Positions 38,125 to 51,129 of a stretch of DNA of 64,000 nucleotides are shown piece after piece (position 1 is the first letter of the stretch; each line of letters begins with the position of its first letter). The DNA is from Urechis unicinctus (lineage: Eukaryota > Annelida > Polychaeta > Xenopneusta > Urechidae), in contig CM067353.1 of the NCBI GenBank assembly GCA_034190875.2, forward strand, positions 39,478,073 to 39,542,072. The letters run 5' to 3'. Below the pieces are notes generated by a model. That model had not been told where the DNA came from. It was given only the letters and a program-made list of their open reading frames with translations, and ran no database searches. Both the position numbers and the translations under genes were made by a program.

Positions 38125-39334
38125 TCAACCAGTCACAAATCTATCAAAGACACCCCGGTAATAATCCGCTGGGCAGTTTCACCGCCGCTTCTCATCCCAG
38201 AAGTGTAGGACATCGGGTACTGTCATCATCTGACTCCTGTGGTTGTGAAAGAATCTGCATAAAACACACGGGTGCCGCACTTGGTCGTAGGACTTATCAC
38301 CAGGATGTTTGCAATACACTGCGTTTTTCCTTGATATGTAAGAACTAAATTACGCATCATTTTCATCTAGTTTCCACAATAATGCAGCCGATTGTTTAGG
38401 GGATCCAAAGTCTTTTATATCGAGGTAAGTCTTTTCTGGTAAATAAGTTTTGTAATCGAGGGAACCCATTACCAATGGCAGGGTGCTGCCTTGGTTAAGC
38501 ATAATACGCCATAGCTCTTCTGTCACATACTCCTCGCATAAGCTATTTTCAAACGACAGATAAAATTTAAATTCTTTATCCAGAACTGCACTTTACAGAG
38601 TGCATCCTGACATGAATAGTTGCCACATGGCCCCTAGATATCCACAGAGATGTACTTGGCGAGCTCCTCGACATACGATTCTCTTTTTGATTGGGTGTTG
38701 CATTGGCTGGCAAACCAAGCAACTTGTCTTTTTTACCGGTGGCTTAATTTATTGAGCTTAAATGCTCCCACTTTGTCAAATTGACGAATCCTGTTCGATG
38801 CTTTGCTATTATTGGTATATTTGAGTCCATGGTGATGGTCGAGGTTAAATTAAACATATTGCGAATGCGCGTCATGGGTACATTCTTTATCAAGGTGTGC
38901 GGGGGTGCTTGATCATCATAAAACACCCACTTTTGATAGGAAAATCGAAACACAGGTAAATCAGTCGGATCGATGTTGTGACCGTAGAAGAGGATCACCT
39001 CGCTGCTGTTGTAGTCTCGCCTATCTACGGTATGATGGCAAGCCTTAACACCTGGTAACATGCATGAATGACTTGTGTCCTCGCCACTCTCCAAATCACT
39101 GGCATTCTCTCATGATAGAATGCGTATAACATTCCCTGATAGTGTAGGTTAGGAGGTGTGGTAAACCATTTACACAAAATCCTGGTAAGGAATTTTAGCC
39201 GGGCTTCCGGGGGTTCCGTTGTCACATGGGTTATTTGTTTCACGTAGTACGTTCACATAGAGGCAAGTTACAATAATGCCAGGTAATAAACGCATAAACA
39301 GCCGCGCTGGTGCAAGTCGTCTGAGTAGGATCAT
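38125..39334 (-). pseudogene. FUT-B copy 1, decayed GT10 fucosyltransferase
   Basis: The start follows the acceptor-like TTTCAG, with MILLRRLAPARLFMRLLPG as cytoplasmic tail and membrane anchor. A TAA then occurs after about 55 codons. Later blocks in shifted frames give SSEVILFYGHNIDPTDLP, FNLTSTITMDSNIP, AWFASQCNTQSKRES, the FENS block and the C-terminal FWDEKRR and EDYYRG motifs. The donor motif reads YVTEEL where the family has YVTEKL. Stops and frame changes lie in the stem, near 38735 and near 38590-38600. By family it would be a Golgi alpha-1,3-fucosyltransferase. As assembled it cannot make a full protein. FUT-A of the same unit begins downstream at higher coordinates, in the same orientation. 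Confidence 0.8.
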
Positions 39335-40199
39335 CCTGAAACTGACGCGTATGACAACATTAGCTACGCATTCAACCTACAATAAGCAGGTACATATTAA
39401 TGTGTAGCGTAATAGGGTCGTGATACATAATGAGGACTGCAGAACTAACTGTGTTGATGCGGAGGGCGATGTGTATAGGTAAACAGTTCGGTAAGCGAGT
39501 AAATAAATGAATACAGCCATTTCGGTTTTATAACAAACATTGTAACAATTGGATACGCACAGAAGGATTATAATTCATTAGACGGGGTAAATCAATCTGC
39601 CCATGCCATGACGGATTATGCCTCTCTCACAGGTGTCCGCAAGCTAGACGTTGGATAATACTGTGGCTGTGTGGTATGGAGACTTCTTAATTAATGCCTA
39701 GTCGGTTACCTCTGATTTCGACCCATTTGCAAGCTAACTATATGTTACATTACGGCTGGAATATTTATGATTCACATCACTTCCACTATCGTTCAGTAAA
39801 AAATTACTCTGTTTATATCTTTGTGTTAAAAAAAGCAAAGGGTTCTACATCACAGAGCGAAACTGTTTCGGTTGGTTATCGTGGATTTACACCAAGCACA
39901 TATAGAAGAGGATATACGAGATCCTAGTTAATTAGGATATGACTATGTTGAATAATTCAAGACGTTTTAACTGAAATAGAATAATCGATCCATCTGTCTA
40001 TTTGATTAATTACACACGTCGTCATTATTTCAAGTTGGCGTTTATATATCCACTATGCAATGCTATAACCAGGATGACTGCTACCTTGATGCTGGAAGTA
40101 AATGTGATAACACTGAAGATTGGTTTTTACGACAAACAGGCAGTTAAAAGGCGCAGGGCTGGAAATAATTATACCCTAGGAAAGTCTTAGCTGACTAGT
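39335..40199. other. FUT-B upstream region, unit 1
   Basis: Almost identical in all three units (50029-50890 and 59209-60070). An open frame at 39694-39927 (+) recurs in unit 2 and is cut by a stop in unit 3. Since the whole region is near-identical, that is not evidence of coding. It probably contains the promoter or 5'-UTR intron of FUT-B. Confidence 0.45.
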
Positions 40200-40302
40200 C
40201 AATGCGATTTCATCATCTTGCTTACCATGTAAAACCACCTGAGTTCCATCATTTAGAGCTGTTCCACTAATTTGTACACTTTGCCTAGCTCAATTACAAA
40301 AG

Positions 40303-40434
40303 ATGAAAAGGATCACGTACTTGATTATCCTTACTTTTTTCGGCTCTGACGTCAATCACTGTATGTACGCAAATGGCAACATCTGTGTACCAAAAGAAGA
40401 TGATTGCACATTATACCATATTCCGTGTATCTAA
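40303..40434 (+). CDS. Candidate small secreted Cys-containing peptide, copy 1
   Basis: A 43-codon frame. Residues 1-19 look like a signal peptide: Lys-Arg at 2-3, then hydrophobic ITYLIILTFFG. The rest has four cysteines at 20, 28, 35 and 42 and ends PCI. It lies between FUT-B and FUT-A of unit 1 on the opposite strand. The frame is intact in units 1 and 3. In unit 2 the ATG is AGG, and in unit 0 (about 23358-23490) only the CMYAN..LCVP part is similar and there is no ATG. It could be a chance frame, an internal exon, or a young small gene. No homologue is recognised. Confidence 0.25.
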   Translation: MKRITYLIILTFFGSDVNHCMYANGNICVPKEDDCTLYHIPCI

Positions 40435-41020
40435 ATAAGAGTATGGTTAGTAATTTCAACTTTTACGCTCTTAGTGAAGATATTCCTCTTTACATTTTCT
40501 TAAAGGCGAAATATTGCTAAGACTGTAACTACAAATCATTGGTGTACAAAGAACTTCAACTTTAAAGCGTCCAAGAACATGCTGGTAAGCTGCTGCTTAA
40601 TGAAAGCAATCATAAAACCATTGAGCCAATGTTAGTTGTTATTGATTATATGAAATTGATTTACATGTAATGGCCAGCACACTTGCCGGAACTACATGTG
40701 GCGCACACATTTTAGTGCCTATCGGGCAACAAATGCAGGCCTTACGACAAGTCCAATGGGGAACGCTGCTTTGATCAATAAATCGATGTAGGATATTCTA
40801 TTACGATGTTTTTGTTCCGGGTGCGCCCGTAATGTGTACGCATAATGGGAAAAAAGTATTCTGCTTGAATAAATTACTGTTGTATATTATTGCTACAGCT
40901 TAAAACGGTGATAAGCCTGATGTTGAAATGGTACATATGTATGCGTAGGCAATAACCTCAATGTTTGCTATCACTTAATTAATGTAGCTACATACGTCTG
41001 GATACTAAGTGTAAAAGTCA
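40435..41020. other. Unit 1 spacer up to the TG repeat
   Basis: Conserved among units 1-3, and as far as about 40915 also with unit 0. Right of 40915 the unit 0 similarity jumps to 46005. No gene recognised. Confidence 0.5.
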
Positions 41021-41023
41021 TAT

Positions 41024-41230
41024 GTGTGCGCGCGAGCGTGCGTGTGCTTATCTTTATTAGTGTGTGTGTGTGTATGGGTGGGTGGTAGTGCGTGTGTGTT
41101 AATGTGTGCATGTGTGTATTTGCGTGTCTCTCTCTGTGTGCGTGTGTGTGCATGTGCGTGCGCGCTTGTTTATGTGTATGTGTATGTGTGTGTGTGTGCG
41201 TGTGCGTGTGTGTGTGCGAGCCCGTCAGTT
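41024..41230. repeat. (TG)n-rich imperfect microsatellite, unit 1
   Basis: Alternating purine-pyrimidine tract rich in TGTGTG and TGCGTG. Unit 2 has a longer purer version (51720-52040) and unit 3 a shorter one (60933-61126). Cys-Val or Thr-His frames through it are artefacts. It lies near the left junction of the FUT-A-bearing insertion. Confidence 0.9.
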
Positions 41231-42112
41231 TTGGGCCGGCGCTAGTGAGCGTATGTGTCTGTGTTAATGCTGAGGGCATGACAGCCTCCATAACCATTTT
41301 AGTTTCATTAGCTGGGGACACTATCAGGAAAACGTGTGATTGACTTGTCTAGAGTGCAACCGTTACAGAGATGATGCAGTGCTATTGGCTAAGTGAGAAC
41401 ACTCTCTTGCGGCAGCTGGGTGTCAGGCCGCTCCAGAACCAAATCGTCTCGGACTAAAGCACGTGTTTGTCCACCCCACAAATGGTCTAGCACAGGCTCT
41501 TCAGGTTATGTGACAAAACGATAATCTTGTAGGGACCACACAAAGTCAGTCGCACGATGGCGGTCACCTTCGAGCTCACCTGGCTGGTTGAGGTAGCTTA
41601 CACCAGCACCACAGGAAAGCATTTTTACCGTTGGCCCGACAATGTGTCCTGAAAGCAGAGAAGATTTTGCGCAACTGCCTACGATGCTGTGTGTTGACAT
41701 TTTTGTTAAGTACTTGGGGTGGTCAGGGTGCTTTTTATCTAATTATTCCTAAGAAGTTAGCATAATCGCTTAGTCTTAGTAAGGAGTACCATATATATCC
41801 ACCTAGAATGTTTATATTTGAAGAGCCCCAATAATGAAGGTATTGCCATAAACATGAGCGTGTATGGCATGTGATGCTTTATAAATATCAGCTTACATGC
41901 CACTACCATTAAATATTTCCTGGCATTACAAACACCGTCATTATCTATATCATACCTTCTTTAGTGCTTAACCATAATATGTAACTTGATCAGGAAGCCA
42001 TCCATCACACATCTGACTGCAATGAGTAATTCCTGTTACGAAAATGGTTTTACCTTAACAATCGGCGTTTTTACTGACATTCGAATGAGCACATTCATGC
42101 TCTGCTTCTTAA

Positions 42113-42152
42113 GGAGGCCATTCTACACTTAAGAAGGCCATTCTACACTTCT
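42113..42152. repeat. Two-copy 21-bp tandem repeat
   Basis: AAGGAGGCCATTCTACACTT is repeated in tandem with one change. It is also present in units 2 (about 52911) and 3 (about 61581, where small changes occur). Confidence 0.85.
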
Positions 42153-42158
42153 TAGCCA

Positions 42159-42164
42159 TTTATT
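42159..42164 (-). promoter_or_regulatory. AATAAA polyadenylation-like signal for FUT-A copy 1
   Basis: TTTATT on the plus strand, about 128 bases past the FUT-A stop. It is conserved at 52957-52962 and 61630-61635 in the other units. Confidence 0.45.
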
Positions 42165-42291
42165 GAACATACAAAGAGGTATTCAGCTCTAATAAATATG
42201 TTCCATCCACTACACATCAATAATACACATTGCTTTCCTCCTTATGCTCTGCAAGAGAATCGCAATAGTGTTAAGCGCATATCCACGTCAT

Positions 42292-43546
42292 TTACAGCTG
42301 TATTCCATCAAAACTCCCGCGGAAGTAATCCCGGGGTGTAACACAACGACGCTCTTTGCCCCAGAATTCTGAAATGTTAGGAACATTACTTCTCTCGTGT
42401 CTGTGATCGTGGAGATATTTACAAATGAGACATGGAGGTCGCAAGTTAGAAGATGACGGGTCACCAGGGTGTATACATCTTACAGCTTTCTTTCTCATGA
42501 TGTATTCGCTAAACAAACTGTCATTTCTGTCCAGTTCCCACAGGAATGCTGCCAGTTCTTTGGGTGATTTGAAATCTTTTACATCCAAGTATGTTTTTTC
42601 TGGAAGATGCGATTTGTAATCTATACCTCCTAAGACGATAGGTATTGTACTGATCGGTTTCTGATATATTCGCCAGAGCTTCTCTGTGACATACCCTTCG
42701 CATATACTGTTCTCAAAAGAGAGGTAGAATTTGTAATCCCTGTCCAGTACAGTGTGGTCACAATCAGACATATTGCCCCTTTTTCCACAAGTGTAGTTTC
42801 CACACCTCCCCCATACATCCACTTGTATATACTTACCCAACTCTTGGGCATATAACTCCCGCTTTGATTGCGTGGAACAGTGGCTGACAAACCATGCTAC
42901 CTTGTGTGTCTTACCGATAGCATAATTGTCATGACTTACTTTCTGAATTTTTGTCTCATCAATGTGACACTAAATGACTAGATAAAATGGGAATATCGGA
43001 GTCCATAGCAAATGTCGATGTTAGATTAAAAGCACCCTCAAATGGTTTCCTCTGTCTACTCGTTTGAAACCATGTCTGTGGAGGTGCCTCAATGTCTAGG
43101 AATAGCCATATTTGACGAGGTAGTCGGAATATTGGCATGTCATGGCCTTTGATTCGCCGACCATGGAATAAAATGACGTCACTCCGGTTGTACTCCCATC
43201 GATCATACAGAAGTTCACATGCTTGCTCTCCGCTATTGGGGCATCGGTCAAGATTCCAGTGTTTGGTACCGTCAAAAGTCCACAGTAAGATACGAATCGT
43301 ATCATTAGATGCAACTTCTGTGAATGAGGACCTGTTGGTTTCCAAAGATTCATATCGATGGTATGTGTCGAAAACTGCGGACGAATTTTGAATGCGCACC
43401 TTCATATGTTTGTTAAACGTAAGCTTTGGCACAGAAACGAACACACCCATACAGGTGACCACAAGTGCGACCAGAATGCATTTTACATGGGGTCCATGCG
43501 CTGTTAACCTGAAACCAGAAAAACAACTATGAGGTTCCACCGCCAT
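42292..43546 (-). pseudogene. FUT-A copy 1, GT10 fucosyltransferase with 2-nt frameshift
   Basis: Related to FUT-1 and nearly identical to it in the donor-binding half (FENSICEGYVTEKLWR, CLIC, RGSF). Starting at the MAVEPHSC methionine, the span is 1255 nt, two short of the 1257 expected for 418 residues. The missing bases are near 42969-42974, where GACACTAAATG stands for GACACACATAATG of unit 2. The frame closes just after IPILSSHLVSH. The N-terminus has one membrane segment (about residues 22-38, VKCILVALVVTCMGVFVSV). The ORF reads through an acceptor-like TTTCTGGTTTCAG at the site homologous to the FUT-1 start, so the true first codon is uncertain. The rest looks functional. An assembly error is the alternative explanation. 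Confidence 0.85.
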
Positions 43547-44050
43547 TCTAATGGTTTGAAAGGCGTTAGTTTGTTTAATGTGGTATATTGGAATAGTAAA
43601 CAACAACGAACACTGTTGTTTTACTGTGGACGTTATATTGGTATGACATACATGCACATCACATACCGCGTATACAACGCTAATATTGATAGATATTGAT
43701 AACATGCAATAGTCTTTTGTGACAACTATTATCTATTATTGTGTTGGTTTTTACTGCCTTCCACATGCCCTGGATCACCGTGCAATTACAGATAGTAAAT
43801 CTGATCCCGAAGATGTAAAACCACCTTATTTATTTCTCCACCTCGTGGACCAAAAGAGTAAAAACCGCAAACAAGAGTGTGGTATATAAATTGACAAACA
43901 ACCACAATTAGCGGATCCGCAATACGGTAAGTGGGCGATAATTAAAGCACTAATGCCAACGAATACATTTCTAAACACTGGGTAATACAGAGAAGCTAAA
44001 TCGTATTTTATTCATGAATACAAAACATAACAACTGAAATAACTTACACT
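43547..44050. other. FUT-A upstream region, unit 1
   Basis: Conserved in all three units. The FUT-A frame stays open upstream to a more distal methionine (43705 here, 54458 and 63131 in units 2 and 3), so a longer N-terminus or a 5' exon is possible. No other gene recognised. Confidence 0.45.
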
Positions 44051-44290
44051 GTTATTATCTGCGTTTTACTTGCCGGGTTCTGTCTTTGCCCAGGAAGGTT
44101 GTTATGAACAGAACCACTGGCCAGTCGTTGCGATGAAGGTCCTTTTCTTTTAAGAGAACAACGTTACCTACTTCGACGTTTCATTGAGGGTCAATCCACT
44201 TGCGTCTCCCTTGCAGGGAAGCTAGATACTCTGAGCTCCACCTCCTCCAGAACATGTCCTCAAGAACCTTGCACCCGCCTGCATTGAGCT
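44051..44290 (-). mobile_element. BEL/Pao retrotransposon C-terminal fragment, unit 1
   Basis: The minus strand begins with FWRRWSSEYLASLQ and RRKW, the start of the DUF5641-type domain at the C-terminus of BEL/Pao polyproteins. The frame is then closed by a stop where unit 3 continues. Later blocks (VLLKEKDLHRNDW) remain recognisable. It is a fragment without integrase or reverse transcriptase, carried along in the amplification. Confidence 0.7.
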
Positions 44291-45250
44291 AGGCTAATGT
44301 CCTTGCTGTCAGTGACATTCGAGAAAACAACTTCTCTTGTCTTTTGTGTGAGAATTATGACAGGAGTTAGTATCTGTGGGTCGTCTGGGTCCGTTTAGAT
44401 TGGAATCAAAGGAATCAGTCCTTAGGGATCAGCTTGAGGTTTTCCTTGAGTGGCTGTGAGAGAAAGATGTGCAGGTTATCTGCTGCAGCGACCAGGAACA
44501 GCTCCCTCCTATCTCTGGCGAGCTACCACACCAATGGCTAGTAGATTACTAAGAAGTCCTCACCGTCTACAGGTTCAAGGACCCAATGCTCAAGAAGTTG
44601 AAAACGGTCGTCTGTCTCCGTTCCAACAACGTTCTGTGTTGATTGACCAGAAGAGCAACGCCAGAAGTGGGAAGAGTTCTTGGAGAAATGGCAACCGAAT
44701 CAAATGCTGCTTGCGTGACGAATCAAAATAAGAGACCCGAATTTGCCTTCATTCAGGATCGAACTGAGCAGCACTTCTCCCACCACTAATCTATCATCCG
44801 AAACATATCCGCGTGCAAAATGAACCAACCAATATCCCAGGCGGTGGACGTGAAGTGTTCGTATTGAATTATGTGGTGGGTGTCCTCCTGTCTGAGATTG
44901 GAGCCACAGTGTCCCTGCCCGTCAAAGTTAGTTGTGTTATGGATAAGCAAATATCGTACACAGCTGTCAATGGCTCACCATATCCAACCCACGAAAGGCA
45001 TGGATAGTTGACGACTTCCTGAAATGGGTCAACTTTGCATATCTTATGGTGTCTAGTGTCGAATGCAAGGAGCAGCTGATCCAGGTCACCATACTTCAGG
45101 GTCGTCCCGACGAGGATCTTCCACATGAGATGTCCCCGCTCGCCGATTAAGCATTCACCCCCGACCACGATGATATAGTAACCAAGGATGTGAGATATAA
45201 AACGATTTGCGCCCGCAAAAGTAGATCAGTGGCGGTGCTCATAAAGGCGA
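44291..45250. other. Duplicated segment of unknown origin, unit 1
   Basis: Matches about 55090-56060 in unit 2. It has broken open frames on both strands (44450-44731 +, 44813-45007 +, 44869-45168 -). The plus strand has a long quasi-coding stretch in unit 2 (QLEVFLEWLREKDVQDF, later VYRFKDPMLKKFENGR). The composition is more GC-rich than the surroundings and looks like former coding sequence, perhaps of the element that carried the HNH-like domain. No family recognised. Confidence 0.45.
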
Positions 45251-45263
45251 AGGATGGGGTGAA

Positions 45264-45445
45264 ACTTAGGGAGGAGCAGAATGGTAAGTGTGATATGTGT
45301 GATGAAACTGTACTGTGGGACAATTACGAACGCATGGATGAGCAGATGTAGACACTGGACAAATTAGACTACACTCTACCTCACAAGTTGGGGAACGTCT
45401 GGATAGTATTCTGCAGATGTGATAGGAAGAGGGTAATCAAAACCT
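45264..45445 (+). pseudogene. HNH/Endo VII-like zinc-knuckle remnant, unit 1
   Basis: The plus strand encodes EEQNGKCDMCDETVLWDNYE, a stop after MDEQ, then TLDKLDYTLPHKLGNV and FCRCDRKR. The order CxxC, LD, H..N, CxxC with these spacings is that of an HNH-type nuclease fold seen in endonuclease VII-like proteins. The His of PHKL is present here, while unit 2 has Cys. At least one stop breaks the frame. It probably derives from a mobile element. Function is inferred from pattern only. Confidence 0.5.
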
Positions 45446-45539
45446 ACACAAGCGCCGCGCGTGCTCCCGACGCGGATACTCACTGCGCAAATCCTTGCAT
45501 GGCACGGTTACTAACTATATACATGCCGTCCAGACGTGC

Positions 45540-45825
45540 TCCACAAGCGTGGGCACAAACTTGGCACATGTGGTTACTCAATGCGTACACATGTATTTAC
45601 TCACTACGCACGTTGGTGTGTGTGTATGTGTTTGTGTCTGTGTGCGTGTGTGTGTATGTATGTGAGTGTGTGTCTGTGTGTGAAAAAAAGAAGGGAAAAT
45701 AATCTGGGTTATTTTCTTCATATAGGCGACACATGGCGGCACATGTGGTTACTCCCCTCCAACTGTGGCACATGTGGTTACTCCCCTCCAACCAGTGGCA
45801 CATGTGGTTGCTCACCGCGCACCAT
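45540..45825. repeat. TG microsatellite and 31-bp minisatellite, unit 1
   Basis: A (TG)n tract at 45618-45682 is followed by three tandem repeats of about 31 bp built on CACATGTGGTTACTCCCC (about 45738-45812). A related GGCACATGTGGTTACTCA lies left of the TG tract. Unit 2 has only a single repeat at this place. This block lies near the right junction of the FUT-A-bearing insertion. Confidence 0.85.
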
Positions 45826-46957
45826 GTCTTTGTGTTTGAACAAAGCGACTTCAGTGGAATGACTGCTTCTTCAAAATGTTAGCTTTAATGATCCATCTCG
45901 AGATAGTTACTTACAGGGAGCAAAGTTGAAGATCAATCTCATGAACAATGATAATAAAAGCTGAGCAATTTGATATGCATCCATAGCGATTTGTATAACG
46001 TCTTAAAATTGTTAGATCAACTGAGATCTAGAAACAAGAACATTGATACACTACTTTGTATGTTTCAAATTGATCACTTAACCTTCGTAAAAGCAAATCA
46101 TAACTTACCTGATGTGAACCATTATACTTAGTTCCTGTGTTAATCAGTACAAAGATGTGCAACTAACTGCATCGTCCAAGTAAAAGCGAATATTTAGCAA
46201 TACTTGGAAACTTTATCGCAACTCCTTCAATTTGGATACTTTTTATACTATATTTATAAAGTTTTATTTTACTGGACGAGCATGTGGCCGCATTTAATCT
46301 ATAACTTGTGTTTGCTACTACATATCAGACTGTGCAAAAAACATCCCATAAGGAGTGCTCAATTTGCCAATTCCCATTTGAAACGCTTATTAAGTCAATA
46401 CACCTATTTGCAAAGAGATCGATTTTGCAGGATGGTACCTGCAGCAAATAAAATACACGGGGGTGGCAGACAAATTCGCCCCCGCAATATTGTACTCCGA
46501 CCCGGAAAAAAACAGGAAAAAAAAGATCTCCAAACAATTCTTTTTCCCTGGTTGCTTGGTGATCACTGTAACGAATATCGAGTAATATTTAGTTTTAGAT
46601 GTTCCTGTGGACACCGTCAACTGCGTCAATGGCATAGATTAATATCAAAAAACCTATCTTAATAATTCATGCATATCATAAATTTAACTAAACGTCTCAC
46701 TTTACAAAGCACTCTTATTTTCAGTAACAGAACATGTTGACAGACAATGCTCTTAAAGCATTGCATGTTTTTATTCATCAACCCCAGTCACGCAAACAAA
46801 AGTAACATGCATATACAAAATGTCATGTACTGCAAACACCTTTTAGCGCTTTATACACCATGTTGATAGTCCTTCAAATGAATTGTTTTTTCCGTAAAGC
46901 GTCTTACAGCCATTTCAGACATCCACCCATTAAGCAACTTACTGTAACCTCAGTCAC
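45826..46957. other. Right part of unit 1, related to unit 0
   Basis: 46005-46370 aligns with 23936-24360, and the whole block aligns with unit 2 at 56600-57690. The plus-strand frame 46204-46662 is unrecognised and is not maintained in unit 2. There is a short hairpin-capable CGGGGG...CCCCCG near 46458-46484. Confidence 0.55.
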
Positions 46958-48505
<1,548 letters not shown>

Positions 48506-48867
48506 GCGGTATCTATATATATATAGGCAACCAATAATTTGCTTACAGGTGCACCCTCATTTGCCATACCATTGTGGTCAATGAATCTTAACCTGAATAT
48601 AATCTACCGAAATGCGGTTCATTTTTACATGCAGAGACTGCTGTAAGATGTTGGACTCGAGCACAAAACGATAGAATCCAATTATTCACGAGCATACATC
48701 TGTTGCTGTTAATATGGCACATATCTGCATTCGGTCCGTGACAAAGAGCTTCAAGGATCAAAGTGTACGAATCCAAAATATGATTCACTTAACTCAAATG
48801 CAAATCTATATGGTGTCTTATATCACACCAACTGAATTGTATGACGATTCGAGACGATAATTATCCC

Positions 48868-50028
48868 TCAACCACTCCCAAATCTATCAAAGACACCCCG
48901 GTAATAATCCTCTGGGCTGCTGCACCGCCGCTTCTCATCCCAGAAGTGAAGGACATCGGGTACTGTCATAATCTGATTCCTGTGGCTGTGAAAGAATCTG
49001 CATAAAACACACGAGTGCGCACATGGATGTTTGCAATACACTGCGTTTTTCCTTGATATAAGCACTAAATAACTCATCATTATTGTCTAGTTTCCACAAA
49101 AATGCAGCCAATTGTTTAGGGGATCTAAAGACTTTTGTATCGAGGTAAGTCTTTCCTGGTAAATAAGTTTTGTAATCGAGGGAACCCATTACCACTGGCA
49201 GGGTGCTGCCTGGGTTCAGCATAATACGCCATAGCTCCTCTGTCACATACTCCTCGCATAAGCTATTTTCAAACGACAGGTAAAATTTATAATCTTTATC
49301 CAGAATTGCACTTTTCAGAGTGCATCTTGACATGAATAGTTGCCACATGGCCCCCAGATATCCACAGAGATGTACTTGGCGAGCTCCTCGACATACGATT
49401 CTCGTTTTGATTGGGTGTTGCATTGGCTGACAAACCAAGCAACTTGCCTTTTTATACCGGTGGCATAATTTATGGAGCCTAAATGCTCCCACTTTGTCAA
49501 ATTGACGAATCCTGTTCGATGCTTTGATGGTCGAGGTTAAATTAAACATATTGCGAATGTGTGTCATGGATACATTCCTTGTCCAGGTGTGCGGGTGCTT
49601 GATCCTCATAAAACACCCACTTTTGATAGGAAAATCGAAACATAGGTAAATCAGTCGAATCAATGTTGTCAGCGTGGAAGACGATCACCTCGCTGCTGTT
49701 GTAGTCTTGTCTATCTACTGTATGATGGCAAGCCTTATCACCTTGTAACATGCATGAATGACTTGTGTCCTCGCCACTCTCCAAATCACTGACATTCTCT
49801 CTTGTCCATGATAGAATGCGTATCACATTCCCTGATAGTTTAGGTTAGGAGGTGTGGTAAACCATTTACACAAAATCCTGGTAAGGAATTTTAGCCGGGC
49901 TTCCGGGGGTTCCGTTGTCACATGGGTTATTTGTTTCACGTAGTACGTTCACATAAAGGCAAGTTACAATAATGCTAGGTAATACGCATAAACAGCCGCG
50001 CTGGTGCAAGTCGTCTGAGTAGGATCAT
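48868..50028 (-). pseudogene. FUT-B copy 2, decayed GT10 fucosyltransferase
   Basis: Second copy of FUT-B. The MILLRRLAPARLF start again follows TTTCAG. A TAA follows after about 55 codons, as in copy 1. The catalytic part is split across several frames: 49542-49826 (IRILSWTRENVSD to the acceptor side), 49315-49500 (AWFVSQCNTQSKRES) and 48935-49350 (FYLSFENSLCEEYVTEELWR). The true C-terminus (FWDEKRRCSSPEDYYRG, ending GSG) lies in the 48868-49080 frame. A deletion of about 26 bases near 49527 removes part of the TITMDSNIP block, and another near 49020-49025 shortens the HPGDKSYD region. The donor motif is VTEEL. Not functional as assembled. Confidence 0.8.
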
Positions 50029-50997
50029 CCTGAAACTGACGCGTATGACAACATTAGCAACGCATTCAACCTACAATAAGCATGTACATATTAATGTGTA
50101 GTGCAATAGGGTCGTGATACATAATGAGGACTGCAGAACTAACTGTGTTGATGCGGAGGGCGATGTGTATAGGTAAACAGTTCGGTAAGCGAGTAAATAA
50201 ATGAATACAGCCATTTCGGTTTTATAACAAACATTGTAACAATTGGATACGCACAGCAGGATTATAATTCATTAGACGGGGTAAATCAATCTGCCCATGC
50301 CATGACGGATTATGCCTCTCTCACAGGTGTCTGCAAGCTAGACGTTGGATAATACTGTGGCTGTGTGGTATGGAGACTTCTTCATTAATGCCTAGTCGGT
50401 TACCTCTGATTTCGACCCATTTGCAAGCTAACTATATGTCACATTACGGCTGGAATATTTATGATTCACATCACTTCCACTATCGTTCAGTAAAAATTTA
50501 CTCTGTTTATATCTTTGTGTTAAAAAAAGCAAAGGGTTCTACATCACAGAGCGAAACTGTTTCGGTTGGTTATCGTGGATTTACATCTAGCACATATAGA
50601 AGAGGATATACGAGATCCTAGTTAATTAGGATATGACTATGTTGAATAATTCAAGACCTTTTAACTGAAATAGAATAATCGATCAATCGGTCTATTTGAT
50701 TAATTACACACGTCGTCATTATTTCAAGTTGGCGTTTATATATCCACTATGCAATGGTATAACCAGGATCACTGCTACCTTGATGTTGGAAGTAAATGTG
50801 ATGACACTGAAGATTGGTTTTTACGACATACAGGCAGTTAAAAGGCGCAGGGCTGGAAATAATTATACCCTAGGAACGTCTTAGCTGACTAGCCAATGCG
50901 ATTTCATCATCTTGCTTACCATGTAAAACCACCTGAGTTCCATAATTTAGAGCTGTTCCACTAATTTGTAAACTTTGCCTAGTCTCAATTACAAAAG
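50029..50997. other. FUT-B upstream region, unit 2
   Basis: Near-identical to 39335-40302. The plus-strand frame at 50370-50621 is 83 codons here because the unit 1 TAA after METS is TCA. Confidence 0.45.
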
Positions 50998-51129
50998 AGG
51001 AAAAGGATCACTTACTTGATGATCCTTACTATTTTCGGCTCTGACGTCAATCACTGTATGTACGCAAATGGCAACATCTGTGTCCCGAAAGAAGATGCTT
51101 GCACATTATACCATATTCCGTGTATCTAA
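50998..51129 (+). pseudogene. Candidate Cys-containing peptide, copy 2 (start lost)
   Basis: Same 43-codon frame and four Cys codons as at 40303, but the initiator is AGG. The body differs at a few residues only (for example Asp34 is Ala). If the frame is real, this copy is dead or is read as an internal exon. Confidence 0.2.

Larger units (their letters stand above)
41231..42291. other. Spacer downstream of FUT-A, unit 1
   Basis: 41231-41700 is relatively GC-rich and near-identical in unit 2 (52045-52490), but most of it is missing from unit 3. A minus-strand frame at 41506-41700 is unrecognised. Unit 2 lacks 23 bases present near 41660-41690. The right part carries the FUT-A polyadenylation-like signal. 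Confidence 0.5.

Noticed and set aside
39694..39927. Plus-strand frame repeated in all three units (METSS.., 50370 and 59550)
   Set aside because: The units are near-identical, so frame retention means little. Stops occur in units 1 and 3, and no family is recognised.
46204..46662. 152-codon plus-strand frame
   Set aside because: Not preserved in unit 2 or unit 0, and no recognisable domain.
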